Assembly (NCBI RefSeq): GCF_002954715.1
Contig: NZ_MSCP01000001.1
Coordinates: forward strand, 676,012 to 740,011
From: Aliivibrio sifiae
GTDB lineage: Bacteria; Pseudomonadota; Gammaproteobacteria; Enterobacterales; Vibrionaceae
Length of the DNA: 64,000 bases
Reading direction: 5' to 3'
The notes under the pieces are model-generated. The model was not told the origin of the DNA, did no database searches, and saw nothing but the letters and a program-made list of their open reading frames with translations. Position numbers and translations under genes: made by a program. Positions 19,233-28,243 of this stretch are shown piece after piece (position 1 is the stretch's first letter; each line of letters starts with the position of its first letter).

Positions 19233-19982
19233 TTAACCAAAGTCACCATTTACGTAACCCTGAGTACGATCATCTTTTGGGTTTGAAAAGATAATATGAG
19301 TATCGTTATGCTCTACTAATTCGCCCATCAAAAAGAAAGCAGTTTTATCTGAAATACGACGAGCTTGTTGCATAGAGTGAGTGACGATAACAATCGTATA
19401 ATCTTTTTTAAGTGTTTCCATTAACTCTTCAATTTTATGTGTAGCAATTGGATCCAGTGCAGATGTAGGTTCATCCATTAAAATTACATCTGGTTCCATA
19501 GCTATAGTTCGAGCAATACATAAACGTTGTTGTTGGCCGCCAGATAACCCAAACGCATGAGATTTTAAACGGTCTTTTACTTCATCCCAAAGAGCGGCAC
19601 TGCGGAGTGACTTTTCTACAACAGCATCTAAATGCTTTTTATCTTTAACGCCTTGAGCTTTTAATCCATAAGCGACGTTTTCATAAATACTCATCGGGAA
19701 TGGATTTGCTTTTTGGAAAACCATACCTACTTTGATGCGTAAATCAGCAACGTCAATATTACCGTAAATGTCATTACCATCTAGATTTACTAATCCAGTA
19801 ATTTTTACACCTTCGATGAGATCATTCATGCGGTTCAAGCAACGTAAAAGGGTTGATTTACCGCAACCAGAAGGGCCGATCAGTGCAGTTACTTGCTTTG
19901 CTGGGATCGGTAAGTTAATGCTTTTTAGTGCTTGGTTTTGACCGTAAAAAAGATCTAGGCTTTCAATATTAAATTTGTTCAT
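19233..19982 (-). CDS. pstB: phosphate ABC transporter ATPase PstB
   Basis: This 249-residue ABC ATPase energises high-affinity phosphate uptake. Walker A is [15 protein letters not shown], the signature is [16 protein letters not shown], Walker B is [14 protein letters not shown], and the switch His is in [17 protein letters not shown] is a PstB hallmark. It is the last gene of pstSCAB. The phoU gene that often follows is not present; a terminator follows instead. Confidence 0.96.
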   Translation of the reverse strand: MNKFNIESLDLFYGQNQALKSINLPIPAKQVTALIGPSGCGKSTLLRCLNRMNDLIEGVKITGLVNLDGNDIYGNIDVADLRIKVGMVFQKANPFPMSIYENVAYGLKAQGVKDKKHLDAVVEKSLRSAALWDEVKDRLKSHAFGLSGGQQQRLCIARTIAMEPDVILMDEPTSALDPIATHKIEELMETLKKDYTIVIVTHSMQQARRISDKTAFFLMGELVEHNDTHIIFSNPKDDRTQGYVNGDFG

Positions 19983-20053
19983 TTTAGTTTCCTTACTGGC
20001 TGCAACTTCTTTTCGTGCAACCAGTGAATAAATAGTGAGTAATAAGTTTTATA

Positions 20054-20911
20054 TTAATGAGATGCTTTATTTATTTTTTGAGCCAATAGCTTTGTTAGCA
20101 TATTAATAATTAAGACAAGAACAATCAGTACTGTTGCCGTGCCATAGGCCTGATTCCATTCTTCAATAGTGAAGAGTTCAGTGGTCAACTTATATAGGTG
20201 AACAGTTAATGTTCTGCCTGAATCAAATAATGAATCAGGGATCCTCGCAACCATACCTGCGGTTAAAAATACTGGCGCAGACTCACCAATCACTCGGCCG
20301 ATACTTAAAATAACAGAAGTTAAAATACCAGGCATTGCGCTTGGTAAAATTAAGCGCCAGATAGTATATATTTTTGACGCCCCTAAACCATAAGACCCTT
20401 CACGGAAAGTTTGAGGTACAGCCATTAATGCTTCTTCTGTTGTTCGAATAATGACAGGTAAAATTAGAATACTTAGTGTTAATGCACCGGAAAGAATTGA
20501 AAAGCCTAGGCCTAAAATCCCAACAAAGAAAGTCATACCAAATAAACCGAAAATAATCGACGGAATACCAGCTAAAGATTCGGTACAGAAACGGATAACT
20601 TTAACAAATTTACTGCCAATCTTGGCGTATTCAGTTAAGTATATTGCTGTCATTATTCCTAATGGTGCTGCGACGGCAATAGATGCTAATACCATATAGA
20701 GTGTTGCGACAATCATTGGGAAGATACCGTGTTCTTCACCCGTTCGAGTATAATCATCGGTAATGAACGACCAACTTACGTGTTGTAAGCCGTTCGAAAG
20801 AATGTACCAAATGATCCAGAATAAGAATCCAACGGTAATTGCGGCTGATAGCCAGATGAATCCCGCTGCAATTTGATCTTTTATGTGACGTTGCTTTTTA
20901 AGTTTATTCAT
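20054..20911 (-). CDS. pstA: phosphate ABC transporter permease PstA
   Basis: This 285-residue permease has about six membrane helices. Family motifs include YLTEYAK, ESLAGIPSIIFGLFG and EALMAVPQTFREGSYGLGASK (the ATPase-contact loop). The ATG at 20911 is five bases after the pstC stop. An earlier GTG at 20932, overlapping pstC, is the alternative, giving 292 residues. It forms the channel with PstC. Confidence 0.94.
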   Translation of the reverse strand: MNKLKKQRHIKDQIAAGFIWLSAAITVGFLFWIIWYILSNGLQHVSWSFITDDYTRTGEEHGIFPMIVATLYMVLASIAVAAPLGIMTAIYLTEYAKIGSKFVKVIRFCTESLAGIPSIIFGLFGMTFFVGILGLGFSILSGALTLSILILPVIIRTTEEALMAVPQTFREGSYGLGASKIYTIWRLILPSAMPGILTSVILSIGRVIGESAPVFLTAGMVARIPDSLFDSGRTLTVHLYKLTTELFTIEEWNQAYGTATVLIVLVLIINMLTKLLAQKINKASH

Positions 20912-20915
20912 TGTC

Positions 20916-21842
20916 TTATTTCGCCGTTTCACGATTTAGATAAAGAAGAATGCCATTAAGCGACATGATGAAAACTAGCAGTACAACACCCGTTGCATAT
21001 AACGCGTTAGCATGAATGCCACTTGCGTATGACATTTCAATCGCAATGTTTGCTGTTAATGTTCTTGCTGAGTCTAAGATGCCTTCTGGCATGGCAGGAG
21101 CATTACCCATAACCATAATGATTGCCATGGTTTCACCTAATGCGCGAGCAATACCTAAGATCACACCAGTCATTATGCCTGAACGAGCTGCTGGAAGAAG
21201 GATGCGGAAAATAGTAAATATCTTAGATGCCCCAAGCGCTAGAGAGCCTTCTTTATAAGTAGCTGGAACAGCTCTAATAGAGGTTTCTGACACCGTAATT
21301 ACGGTAGGTAGGATCATGACACCTAAAACGATAATACCGGCTAGAATGGTGTTACCTGCAGGGACTTGAAAGACGTCTTGAATAAGTGGAACGATAATAA
21401 CAAGACCAAAAAAACCATAAACTACAGATGGAATACCAGCTAATAACTCAACGGCAGGTCGAATAATATCAGCAACACGTTTAGGAGCAATTTCTGCAAT
21501 AAAAATAGCGGTTAATATTCCAACAGGTACACCAACAAGAACAGCACCAAAGGTTGAAACAACAGAAGCAACAATCATGGTGAAAACACCATAGAGAGCT
21601 GGTGGTAGCCAATCTTGACCAAATACAATACCGCTTACGCCAACTTGTTGAAATGCGGGGATACTTTCTTTTACGATGAAATAAGCAATGGTTGCTAATG
21701 AAACAATACCAATAACAGCACAACTTAAAAATAAACCGTGGAAAATGCGCTCTCTCCAATCAACTCGCTTTTTTTGTCTTAGCGGGCTTTTTGAAGGAGT
21801 ATCGTGATTTACTGAATTTTGATTATTCATTGCGATGGTCAT
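20916..21842 (-). CDS. pstC: phosphate ABC transporter permease PstC
   Basis: This 308-residue permease has a polar N-terminal tail and six membrane helices. IAEIAPKRVADIIRPAVELLAGIPSV (first part) and AVPATYKEGSLALGASK mark PstC. It pairs with PstA, takes phosphate from PstS and is powered by PstB. An ATG at 21830 is a possible alternative start. Confidence 0.94.
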   Translation of the reverse strand: MTIAMNNQNSVNHDTPSKSPLRQKKRVDWRERIFHGLFLSCAVIGIVSLATIAYFIVKESIPAFQQVGVSGIVFGQDWLPPALYGVFTMIVASVVSTFGAVLVGVPVGILTAIFIAEIAPKRVADIIRPAVELLAGIPSVVYGFFGLVIIVPLIQDVFQVPAGNTILAGIIVLGVMILPTVITVSETSIRAVPATYKEGSLALGASKIFTIFRILLPAARSGIMTGVILGIARALGETMAIIMVMGNAPAMPEGILDSARTLTANIAIEMSYASGIHANALYATGVVLLVFIMSLNGILLYLNRETAK

Positions 21843-21918
21843 AATAAATACTCACATGTCGAAAAATTCGAAATGGAAAAAGCCTGACCTTCACAGGTCA
21901 GGCAAATTAAGGTAGAAA

Positions 21919-22740
21919 TTAGTTAACTGAGATGTAGCCTTTCTTTTCAACTAGGTTTTGAGCGGTTTCTGCTGTCATCCAGTTTAGGAATTTTTGAGTT
22001 TCAACTGATGGTTGTCCTTCTTTGTATAGAACAAGGAAAGGACGAGACACTTTATATGTGCCATTTTTAATGTCGGCAACACTTGGTACTACATTATCAA
22101 TTGAAAGCGCATGAACTGAGCTATCTACAGTACCTAAAGAAATATAACCAATAGCATATGGGTTACTTGCTACCATTGTCTTTAGAGCGCCATTGCCATT
22201 AGCAACTTGAGCTCGTTGTGAAATTGCTGAAACTTTCATACCTGATATTTTTTTCTTTAAGCTCATGATGTCTTCAAATGCACCACGAGTACCAGAAGCT
22301 GTATCACGAGTGATAGCAACGATTGGTTTGTCTGCTCCGCCTACTTCTTTCCAGTTTTTTACTTCACCTTTATAGATAGCAGTTACTTGCTCAGACGTTA
22401 GGCCTTTTAGCTTGTTACTTGGGTTAACCACGACAGCTATACCATCGTGTGCAACCACTAATTCTTTTAATGTTGGTTCTTTTTCTGATGATTTAAGGTT
22501 ACGTGATGACATACCTAAATCCGCAGAGCCATTCTTTGCCGCTTTTACACCCGCTGAAGAGCCAGGGCCTTGAACTTCGATATATACGTTTGAGTGTTCT
22601 TTCATGTAAGTCTCAGAAAACACTTCCATTAGAGGGGTCACGCTGCTTGAACCAACGGCAGAAATTGTTTCTTTCGCTGATGCTGGTAATGCTACTACTG
22701 AACTCAGAATTGCTAGTGCGCCGATAACTGACTTTTTCAT
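21919..22740 (-). CDS. pstS: periplasmic phosphate-binding protein PstS
   Basis: This 273-residue protein has a signal peptide (MKKSVIGALAILSSVVALPASA-KE) and the phosphate-binding fold. ISAVGSSSVTPLM, GPGSSAGVKAAKNGSADLGMSSR and ITRDTASGTRGAFE carry the phosphate-contact serines and arginine. Two ATGs lie six bases apart; AAGGA is one base from the first (22746) and seven from the second (22740), so the second is chosen. The short form is typical of Vibrio PstS. A Pho box precedes it. Confidence 0.95.
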   Translation of the reverse strand: MKKSVIGALAILSSVVALPASAKETISAVGSSSVTPLMEVFSETYMKEHSNVYIEVQGPGSSAGVKAAKNGSADLGMSSRNLKSSEKEPTLKELVVAHDGIAVVVNPSNKLKGLTSEQVTAIYKGEVKNWKEVGGADKPIVAITRDTASGTRGAFEDIMSLKKKISGMKVSAISQRAQVANGNGALKTMVASNPYAIGYISLGTVDSSVHALSIDNVVPSVADIKNGTYKVSRPFLVLYKEGQPSVETQKFLNWMTAETAQNLVEKKGYISVN

Positions 22741-22746
22741 TTTCAT

Positions 22747-23159
22747 TTCCTTTATGAGGCATACGTGCCGGATTAAGTTGACGAGGTCACTTTAGAAAAT
22801 TTATATGACAGTAATATTTCAGTTTTCTTAAAAGTGTATTACAAGGCTATATTTATTTTTATTAGAAAATATGAATTATCTATTTATTCTTAATTATCAT
22901 ATGGATATATTGAGTTTTGTGTATTATTGATTAAAGGAAAATAATGACCCGATTCGTTATTTTATAGTAGTGATCTTACGAATGGTTAGATCTTTGAGTA
23001 AGTTTTTAACCAATGATGAAATGTAATTGGTTGTTATTTAATCAATTATTTATTGATGTGTTTCGCAAATAAATAAACGATGCCATTGGTTTATTCGCTT
23101 ATTTTAAAAAAAATATGCATCATTATGTATTAATCCGAATTGGGTGCTGATAAATAAAA
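22747..23159. other. divergent intergenic region, pstS / diguanylate cyclase
   Basis: This is very AT-rich. Apart from the Pho box next to pstS, it holds a modest hairpin (AACCAAT 23008-23014 with ATTGGTT 23026-23032) and a seven-codon ORF after AAAGGA near 22944 that I do not trust. No other gene is seen. Confidence 0.6.
22805..22822 (-). promoter_or_regulatory. Pho box upstream of pstS
   Basis: On the minus strand CTGAAAT-ATTA-CTGTCAT is two seven-base direct repeats with a four-base spacer, the PhoB box layout. The second half is a perfect CTGTCAT and the first matches five of seven. It lies 65 bases before the pstS start, which fits PhoB activation under phosphate starvation. Confidence 0.75.
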
Positions 23160-25277
23160 ATGATTCAGAATTTTGAACTGACCAACGTTGAGAGTAAACA
23201 AACGTTAGAGCAAAAAATAATTCAATGCCATGATAGAAAAATCATTTCGGATCTTCTTTTTTGGTATTTTTCATCTAGCTTTGAAGCTACATCAGCCGCC
23301 ATTATCTCTTTTCGTAAAGACAGTTATGATTACCATGAGGATTATATTTATGGTGAGCACTTACCTTTAGAGAGTATCCCTATTAGCTTTTGGGTTTGGG
23401 CTAATCAGTTTGGTAGTTGTGATGGGTTGGTTGCTATCTCTAGTAACACTATTGGTTGGGATTACAGACAAATATTGAGTAACGATACATTCTTATTTGT
23501 ATTAGATAGTCATACCTGTAATCGTTCCTATTTAATTATTGAAAATATAAAGATCCCTTCTGACATTTTAGTTGAACGAAGTAAATTGAATTTTTTATAT
23601 ATCGCAGCATCTCAATGGCAATGCATAAGAGCGGAAAGGAATGCGAGTAATGACATTCGTTTAAGAGACATGAGAGCGGCCAAATACTTAGATGAGATAA
23701 AAGAACGTGATCTCTTTCTTGATAAAATGAAATTAGTCCAAAATATTTCTCTTAACTTATCAAAACACGAAACATTAGATGAATTGTTTAAAGCAGCGGT
23801 TGAAGCAGTTCGAGATGATATGGGGTTTGACCGCAGCGTATTTATGTTGCTGGATTATAAACAGGGATCATTTAGTAGCACTTATGGGACAAATGAGAAC
23901 GGAGAAACGGTTCGAGAACACCATAAGACATACGATTTAAATCAGTTAGAACCATCCTATATCGAAGCGTTATACAGCCACTCTGAAACGTTAGTCGTTG
24001 TTGATCCTGCTCCACTCTATACTGCGGGGGAGGTTGTTGGTGAAGGGTGGAATGCGATGCTGATACTAAGAGGTGAAAATTACCCTGTAGGCTGGCTAGC
24101 GTTAGATAATTTTATTCATCGTGAACCGATTACCATTTATCAACAAGAGATGTTGAAGTCTTTTGCTGCATTATTATCTCAGATTTATATAAGAAAGCGA
24201 CGTGAGCAAGCGGTACGGTTACTGAATATTAGTTTGGTTGGCTTCTCTCGTTGCGAAACATTAAGCGATGTATGTCAAAGTGCGGTTTCTTTTGCTATTA
24301 AACATTTAGGAGTGGATCGCCTTGGCATTTTATTAACTAATGAAGACTGTACCAGTTTGCAAGGAACATGGGGAACAGATCAGCAAGGTAACACCGTTGA
24401 TGAATCTTATTTTTATAGTGAAAACTTAGATGTAGTTCAAGAAGCAATCGATAAACCTGAAACCCTGATATATACCGAATCAGCTCCTATTTTTCATGAT
24501 ATGGAAGTGATTGGTTTTGGCTGTAAAGGAATCGCATTAATTCAAACTACAGACAAGAAACCCTTTGCGTTTGTTGTTGTAGATAATTTTTTGACGAAGA
24601 AAGTACTTAGTACGGAAGAAAGAGAAATAGTTAACTTATTCATCTCTACATTAAGTGAGGTATTACAACGAACTCAAGCCACTGAACGATTAGAGAAGTT
24701 AAATAAAGAGCTAGAGTTGAAAATTAAAGCAAGAACTAAGCAGTTAGAAACAATGAATGAACAGCTAGAGTTATTATCTTTGCAAGATCCCTTAACTGAG
24801 CTTGGTAACCGTCGGCAGTTTGAAAAAAAATTCAATCAGATATTAAAAACACCAAATGCATCAAACGTAGCTGTGCTTTTAATTGATATTGATTTTTTTG
24901 GACTTTATAACACTTGTTATGGGCATTTACAGGGAGATAAAGCATTGTTGATGTTCGCAAGGATTTTAAATGATGCTATTAATGCGCTTCCGGGAGCTTC
25001 TTTTTGCCGTATAGGCGGTGAGGAGTTTGCAGTGTGTTTATCTGGCGTTAATATTGATGATTTAGAAAAAATAGCGTGCCGTATTCAACATCTATTAGCT
25101 GTTAAGAAAATTGAACATAACTTAAGTTCTGTTTCTGAGTTTCTAACTGTTTCTATTGGCTGTATTGTTGCAAACAAAGCCGTCAAAAGTATCGACCATA
25201 TATATCATGAAGCGGATATTCAATTATATAAAGCGAAAGAAAAAAGGAATTCAATTTGCTGTAAAACGGTTAATTAA
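23160..25277 (+). CDS. diguanylate cyclase with two GAF domains
   Basis: This 705-residue cytoplasmic protein makes cyclic di-GMP. The N-terminal ~190 residues are unassigned. Two GAF-like sensor domains lie at ~195-345 and ~355-505; both have a tryptophan-containing YGT/WGT..ENGETV or WGT..QQGNTV stretch, suggesting an internal duplication. A coiled coil follows (~510-545), then GGDEF (~548-700) with LTELGNRRQFE, LIDIDFFGLYN and the intact active site RIGGEEFAV. No RxxD inhibitory site is seen before GGEEF. No membrane segment or signal peptide is seen. Confidence 0.9.
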   Translation: MIQNFELTNVESKQTLEQKIIQCHDRKIISDLLFWYFSSSFEATSAAIISFRKDSYDYHEDYIYGEHLPLESIPISFWVWANQFGSCDGLVAISSNTIGWDYRQILSNDTFLFVLDSHTCNRSYLIIENIKIPSDILVERSKLNFLYIAASQWQCIRAERNASNDIRLRDMRAAKYLDEIKERDLFLDKMKLVQNISLNLSKHETLDELFKAAVEAVRDDMGFDRSVFMLLDYKQGSFSSTYGTNENGETVREHHKTYDLNQLEPSYIEALYSHSETLVVVDPAPLYTAGEVVGEGWNAMLILRGENYPVGWLALDNFIHREPITIYQQEMLKSFAALLSQIYIRKRREQAVRLLNISLVGFSRCETLSDVCQSAVSFAIKHLGVDRLGILLTNEDCTSLQGTWGTDQQGNTVDESYFYSENLDVVQEAIDKPETLIYTESAPIFHDMEVIGFGCKGIALIQTTDKKPFAFVVVDNFLTKKVLSTEEREIVNLFISTLSEVLQRTQATERLEKLNKELELKIKARTKQLETMNEQLELLSLQDPLTELGNRRQFEKKFNQILKTPNASNVAVLLIDIDFFGLYNTCYGHLQGDKALLMFARILNDAINALPGASFCRIGGEEFAVCLSGVNIDDLEKIACRIQHLLAVKKIEHNLSSVSEFLTVSIGCIVANKAVKSIDHIYHEADIQLYKAKEKRNSICCKTVN

Positions 25278-25324
25278 AGCTACTTATTTTTAGTAGATAA
25301 GTAGCTTTAAAATGACTAGTGAAC

Positions 25325-26074
25325 TTATATAGAGCATACCGAACATGAAGGTTGCTTCATCAACTTCATTTCACGCCAGTTCATTGAAAGGGCATCTAAT
25401 ATTAGTAATTTACTGGTCAGCGGTTGACCATAATTAGTTAATACCTTAATTGCTTCCAAGGCTTGAGTTGCGCCAATAATCCCAACGACAGGGGACATTA
25501 CTCCAGCTTCAACACAGGTTAATGCTTGTTGACCAAATAAACTGCTTAAGCACTGATAACATGGTTCATTATCTTGATAAGTATAAACGCTTACTTGACC
25601 TTCCATCCGTATCGCTGCACCAGATACCAATGGTGTTTTTGACTCAAAGCATAAGCGATTTAATTGATTACGAGTATCTACGTTATCAGTGCCATCTAGC
25701 ACTAAATCATGATTAGCAATCAGTGTTCGCAATTCGTCATCAGATAAGCGCTTATCAAGAGTCTCAATATGACAATGAGGGTTGATGCGATTCAACGCCA
25801 TTTTTGCAGAAATAACTTTTTTATCCCCAATGGTTTCATCGCAATGAAGAACTTGGCGTTGGAGGTTAGAAATTTCAACAATATCATCGTCCACGAGGGT
25901 GAGTTCTCCCACCCCTGCTGCCGCTAAATACTGACTTGAGGCACAACCTAAACCGCCAGCACCAATAATCAGAATAGAACTTGCTTTTAAGCGCTCTTGC
26001 CCATCAAAGTCAAAGTTTCTTAGAATTATCTGGCGATTGTAGCGCAACATTTCTTGATCGGTTAATTCAGTCAT
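25325..26074 (-). CDS. moeB: molybdopterin-synthase adenylyltransferase MoeB
   Basis: This 249-residue E1-like enzyme adenylates the C-terminus of MoaD for molybdopterin synthesis. Nucleotide-binding IIGAGGLGCASSQYLAAAG, RQVLH, DGTDNVDTRN, zinc pairs CYQC and CSVC, and TCVEAGVMSPVVG are visible. It is 12 bases downstream of moeA, so cotranscribed. Confidence 0.94.
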   Translation of the reverse strand: MTELTDQEMLRYNRQIILRNFDFDGQERLKASSILIIGAGGLGCASSQYLAAAGVGELTLVDDDIVEISNLQRQVLHCDETIGDKKVISAKMALNRINPHCHIETLDKRLSDDELRTLIANHDLVLDGTDNVDTRNQLNRLCFESKTPLVSGAAIRMEGQVSVYTYQDNEPCYQCLSSLFGQQALTCVEAGVMSPVVGIIGATQALEAIKVLTNYGQPLTSKLLILDALSMNWREMKLMKQPSCSVCSI

Positions 26075-26086
26075 CTTTAAATTCTC

Positions 26087-27334
26087 TTAATATAAAGAAG
26101 AGTTAAACAATTCAATAGTGACCATTTCGCCGGCTTCAACACGGCCACGCTCGCGTTCTAACACAACAAAACAGTTTGCAACACTCATTGAGCTGAATGC
26201 ACCTGAACCTTGGTTACCAGTTGTTGCTACTTCAAATTGTCCTAGAGCATTAATAGAGTAAATACCACGTTGATAGTCTGTACGGCCTGGACGTTTCTTA
26301 AATAGTGTTGTTGCGACTGCTGGGATTGATTTTGGTGCTTCCCACTTTGAGTGACCTGCTAATTTAGCAAGCATTGGTTGAACCAATACATACATAGTTA
26401 ACATTGCAGAAACTGGGTTGCCTGGTAATCCACAGAAATAAGAATTCGGTAAATTGCCAAATGCGAATGGTTTACCTGGTTTAATCGCGAGTTTCCAGAA
26501 ACCAATTTGCCCTAATTCATCTAGGATATCTTTTGTATAATCTGCTTCACCTACACTTACGCCGCCAGAAGTTACGACCACATCGGCTTCTTTATCTGCT
26601 TTTAAGAACACTTCTTTTAGTGTTTCAGGGCAATCAGGGATAATGCCTAAGTCGATCGCTTCACAGCCAAAACGCTCAATTAAAACTTTAATACCATAGC
26701 GGTTGCTGTCGTAGATCTGACCATCTTCTAATGGTTGACCTAATGGTTTTAACTCGTCACCAGTAGAGAAGAAGGCAACTTTTGGTTTTGCTACTACGGG
26801 AATATCATTAATACCTAAAGAGGCGATTAATGGAATGTCTCGGGGTGTTAAGCGATGGCCTTTTTCTAAAACAGTTTGACCTTGAGCAACATCATCACCA
26901 ATAGGGCGAATGTTTGTTTGTGGTTTTACATCAGCTAAAGAAAGATCAAACGTGATGTTACCTTCTGAATCTGAAGTCAACTCCTGCATAATTACGGCGT
27001 CACAACCTTCAGGGATTTTTGCTCCTGTCATGATTCTGATGGTAGTTTGTGTTGCCCATTCGCCATCAAAAGGGATACCAGCAAAAGATTTGCCTGCAAG
27101 AGATAGGGTTAATGATTGTTCTAAATCAGAGATACGAACGGCATAACCATCCATCGCTGAATTGGCAAATGGAGGTACATTAATTGGAGAGCAGATATCT
27201 TCAGCTAAGACAAAACCAATCGCATCAGCAAGCGGTAATATAGTTGTATTTGAGATAGGGGAAACTTGAGATAAAAGGGTGTCTAAGGCCGTTTCTACTG
27301 GGATCAAACCTTGAGTTGCGCAGCAATCCATCAT
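26087..27334 (-). CDS. moeA: molybdopterin molybdenumtransferase MoeA
   Basis: This 415-residue protein inserts molybdenum into adenylylated molybdopterin. Conserved blocks are PFANSAMDGYAV, MTGAKIPEGCDAVIMQE, FFSTGDEL, SGGVSVGEADY, KPGKPFAFG and GLPGNPVSAM. Two consecutive ATGs begin the gene. It is divergent from folE, as in several gammaproteobacteria. Confidence 0.95.
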   Translation of the reverse strand: MMDCCATQGLIPVETALDTLLSQVSPISNTTILPLADAIGFVLAEDICSPINVPPFANSAMDGYAVRISDLEQSLTLSLAGKSFAGIPFDGEWATQTTIRIMTGAKIPEGCDAVIMQELTSDSEGNITFDLSLADVKPQTNIRPIGDDVAQGQTVLEKGHRLTPRDIPLIASLGINDIPVVAKPKVAFFSTGDELKPLGQPLEDGQIYDSNRYGIKVLIERFGCEAIDLGIIPDCPETLKEVFLKADKEADVVVTSGGVSVGEADYTKDILDELGQIGFWKLAIKPGKPFAFGNLPNSYFCGLPGNPVSAMLTMYVLVQPMLAKLAGHSKWEAPKSIPAVATTLFKKRPGRTDYQRGIYSINALGQFEVATTGNQGSGAFSSMSVANCFVVLERERGRVEAGEMVTIELFNSSLY

Positions 27335-27484
27335 GATACTCTCTAGATTAATAGTAATAATGACAGCACATTATCATATTTTGCCTCTTAACATCTAATA
27401 GACCCAGTAAAATCAGGGTGTATTTATCTGACAGAGCGGGTATCCTTAGCAAAGTTCAATTGATTAGGTTATTTGGAGTATACG

Positions 27485-28138
27485 ATGTCATCATTCAGTG
27501 AATCAGCCATTTTAGTGCGTGATGCCCTTATCGCGCGTGGTCTTGAGACGCCAATGAAGGAAAATGGAATTAGTCGTGAAGAGAAAAAAGAACGTATAGA
27601 AGAACACATGCGTGAAATTTTAACGCTGTTAAGTCTTGATCTTAGTGATGATAGTTTAGAGGAAACCCCTCATCGAATTGCTAAAATGTATGTTGATGAA
27701 ATTTTCTCAGGTTTAGATTACGCCAATTTTCCTAAAATTACTGTTATTGAAAACAAAATGAACTGTGATGAGATGGTAAGAGTTAACGACATTACTCTTA
27801 CTAGTACTTGCGAGCATCATTTAGTTACGATTGATGGTAAAGCAACGGTAGCTTATATTCCTCGTCAGAAAATTATTGGCTTATCAAAGATTAACCGTAT
27901 TGTTCGTTTCTTTGCGCAGCGTCCTCAAGTTCAAGAGCGTATGACTCAGCAAATTTTAGTTGCACTGCAAACATTACTTGGCAGTGATGATGTGGCGATA
28001 ACGATGGAAGCGACACATTATTGTGTGAAGTCTCGTGGTGTTATGGATGCAACTAGCAGTACAACAACAACAGCTCTTGGGGGGATTTTTAAAAGAAACC
28101 CAGCAACAAGACATGAGTTTTTAAACGGTATTCGTTAA
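27485..28138 (+). CDS. folE: GTP cyclohydrolase I
   Basis: This 217-residue enzyme opens GTP to dihydroneopterin triphosphate, the first step of folate synthesis. [33 protein letters not shown] (zinc ligands Cys and His), GLSKINRIV and HYCVKSRGV are present. The frame also opens at a TTG (27473), but that TTG is part of the TTGGAG ribosome binding site, and the ATG at 27485 is six bases downstream and matches family N-termini. Confidence 0.96.
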   Translation: MSSFSESAILVRDALIARGLETPMKENGISREEKKERIEEHMREILTLLSLDLSDDSLEETPHRIAKMYVDEIFSGLDYANFPKITVIENKMNCDEMVRVNDITLTSTCEHHLVTIDGKATVAYIPRQKIIGLSKINRIVRFFAQRPQVQERMTQQILVALQTLLGSDDVAITMEATHYCVKSRGVMDATSSTTTTALGGIFKRNPATRHEFLNGIR

Positions 28139-28153
28139 TCGACATTTTTATAA

Positions 28154-28198
28154 AAAAAAGCCCGTGACTTAAATTATTAAGTGGCGGGCTTTTTTACA
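28154..28198. terminator. terminator between folE and the cardiolipin synthase gene
   Basis: AAGCCCG..ACTT pairs with AAGT..CGGGCTT, a long stem with a two-base internal mismatch and A and T runs on both sides. It probably serves both converging genes. Confidence 0.8.
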
Positions 28199-28243
28199 TT
28201 TATGTGTCGGATTATTTTATGCTAATAACTTGAATTTTTGCAG

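Noticed and set aside
22944-22970. Seven-codon ORF after AAAGGA upstream of the diguanylate cyclase gene
   Set aside because: It is too short, far from any gene and in AT-rich DNA; nothing further supports it.
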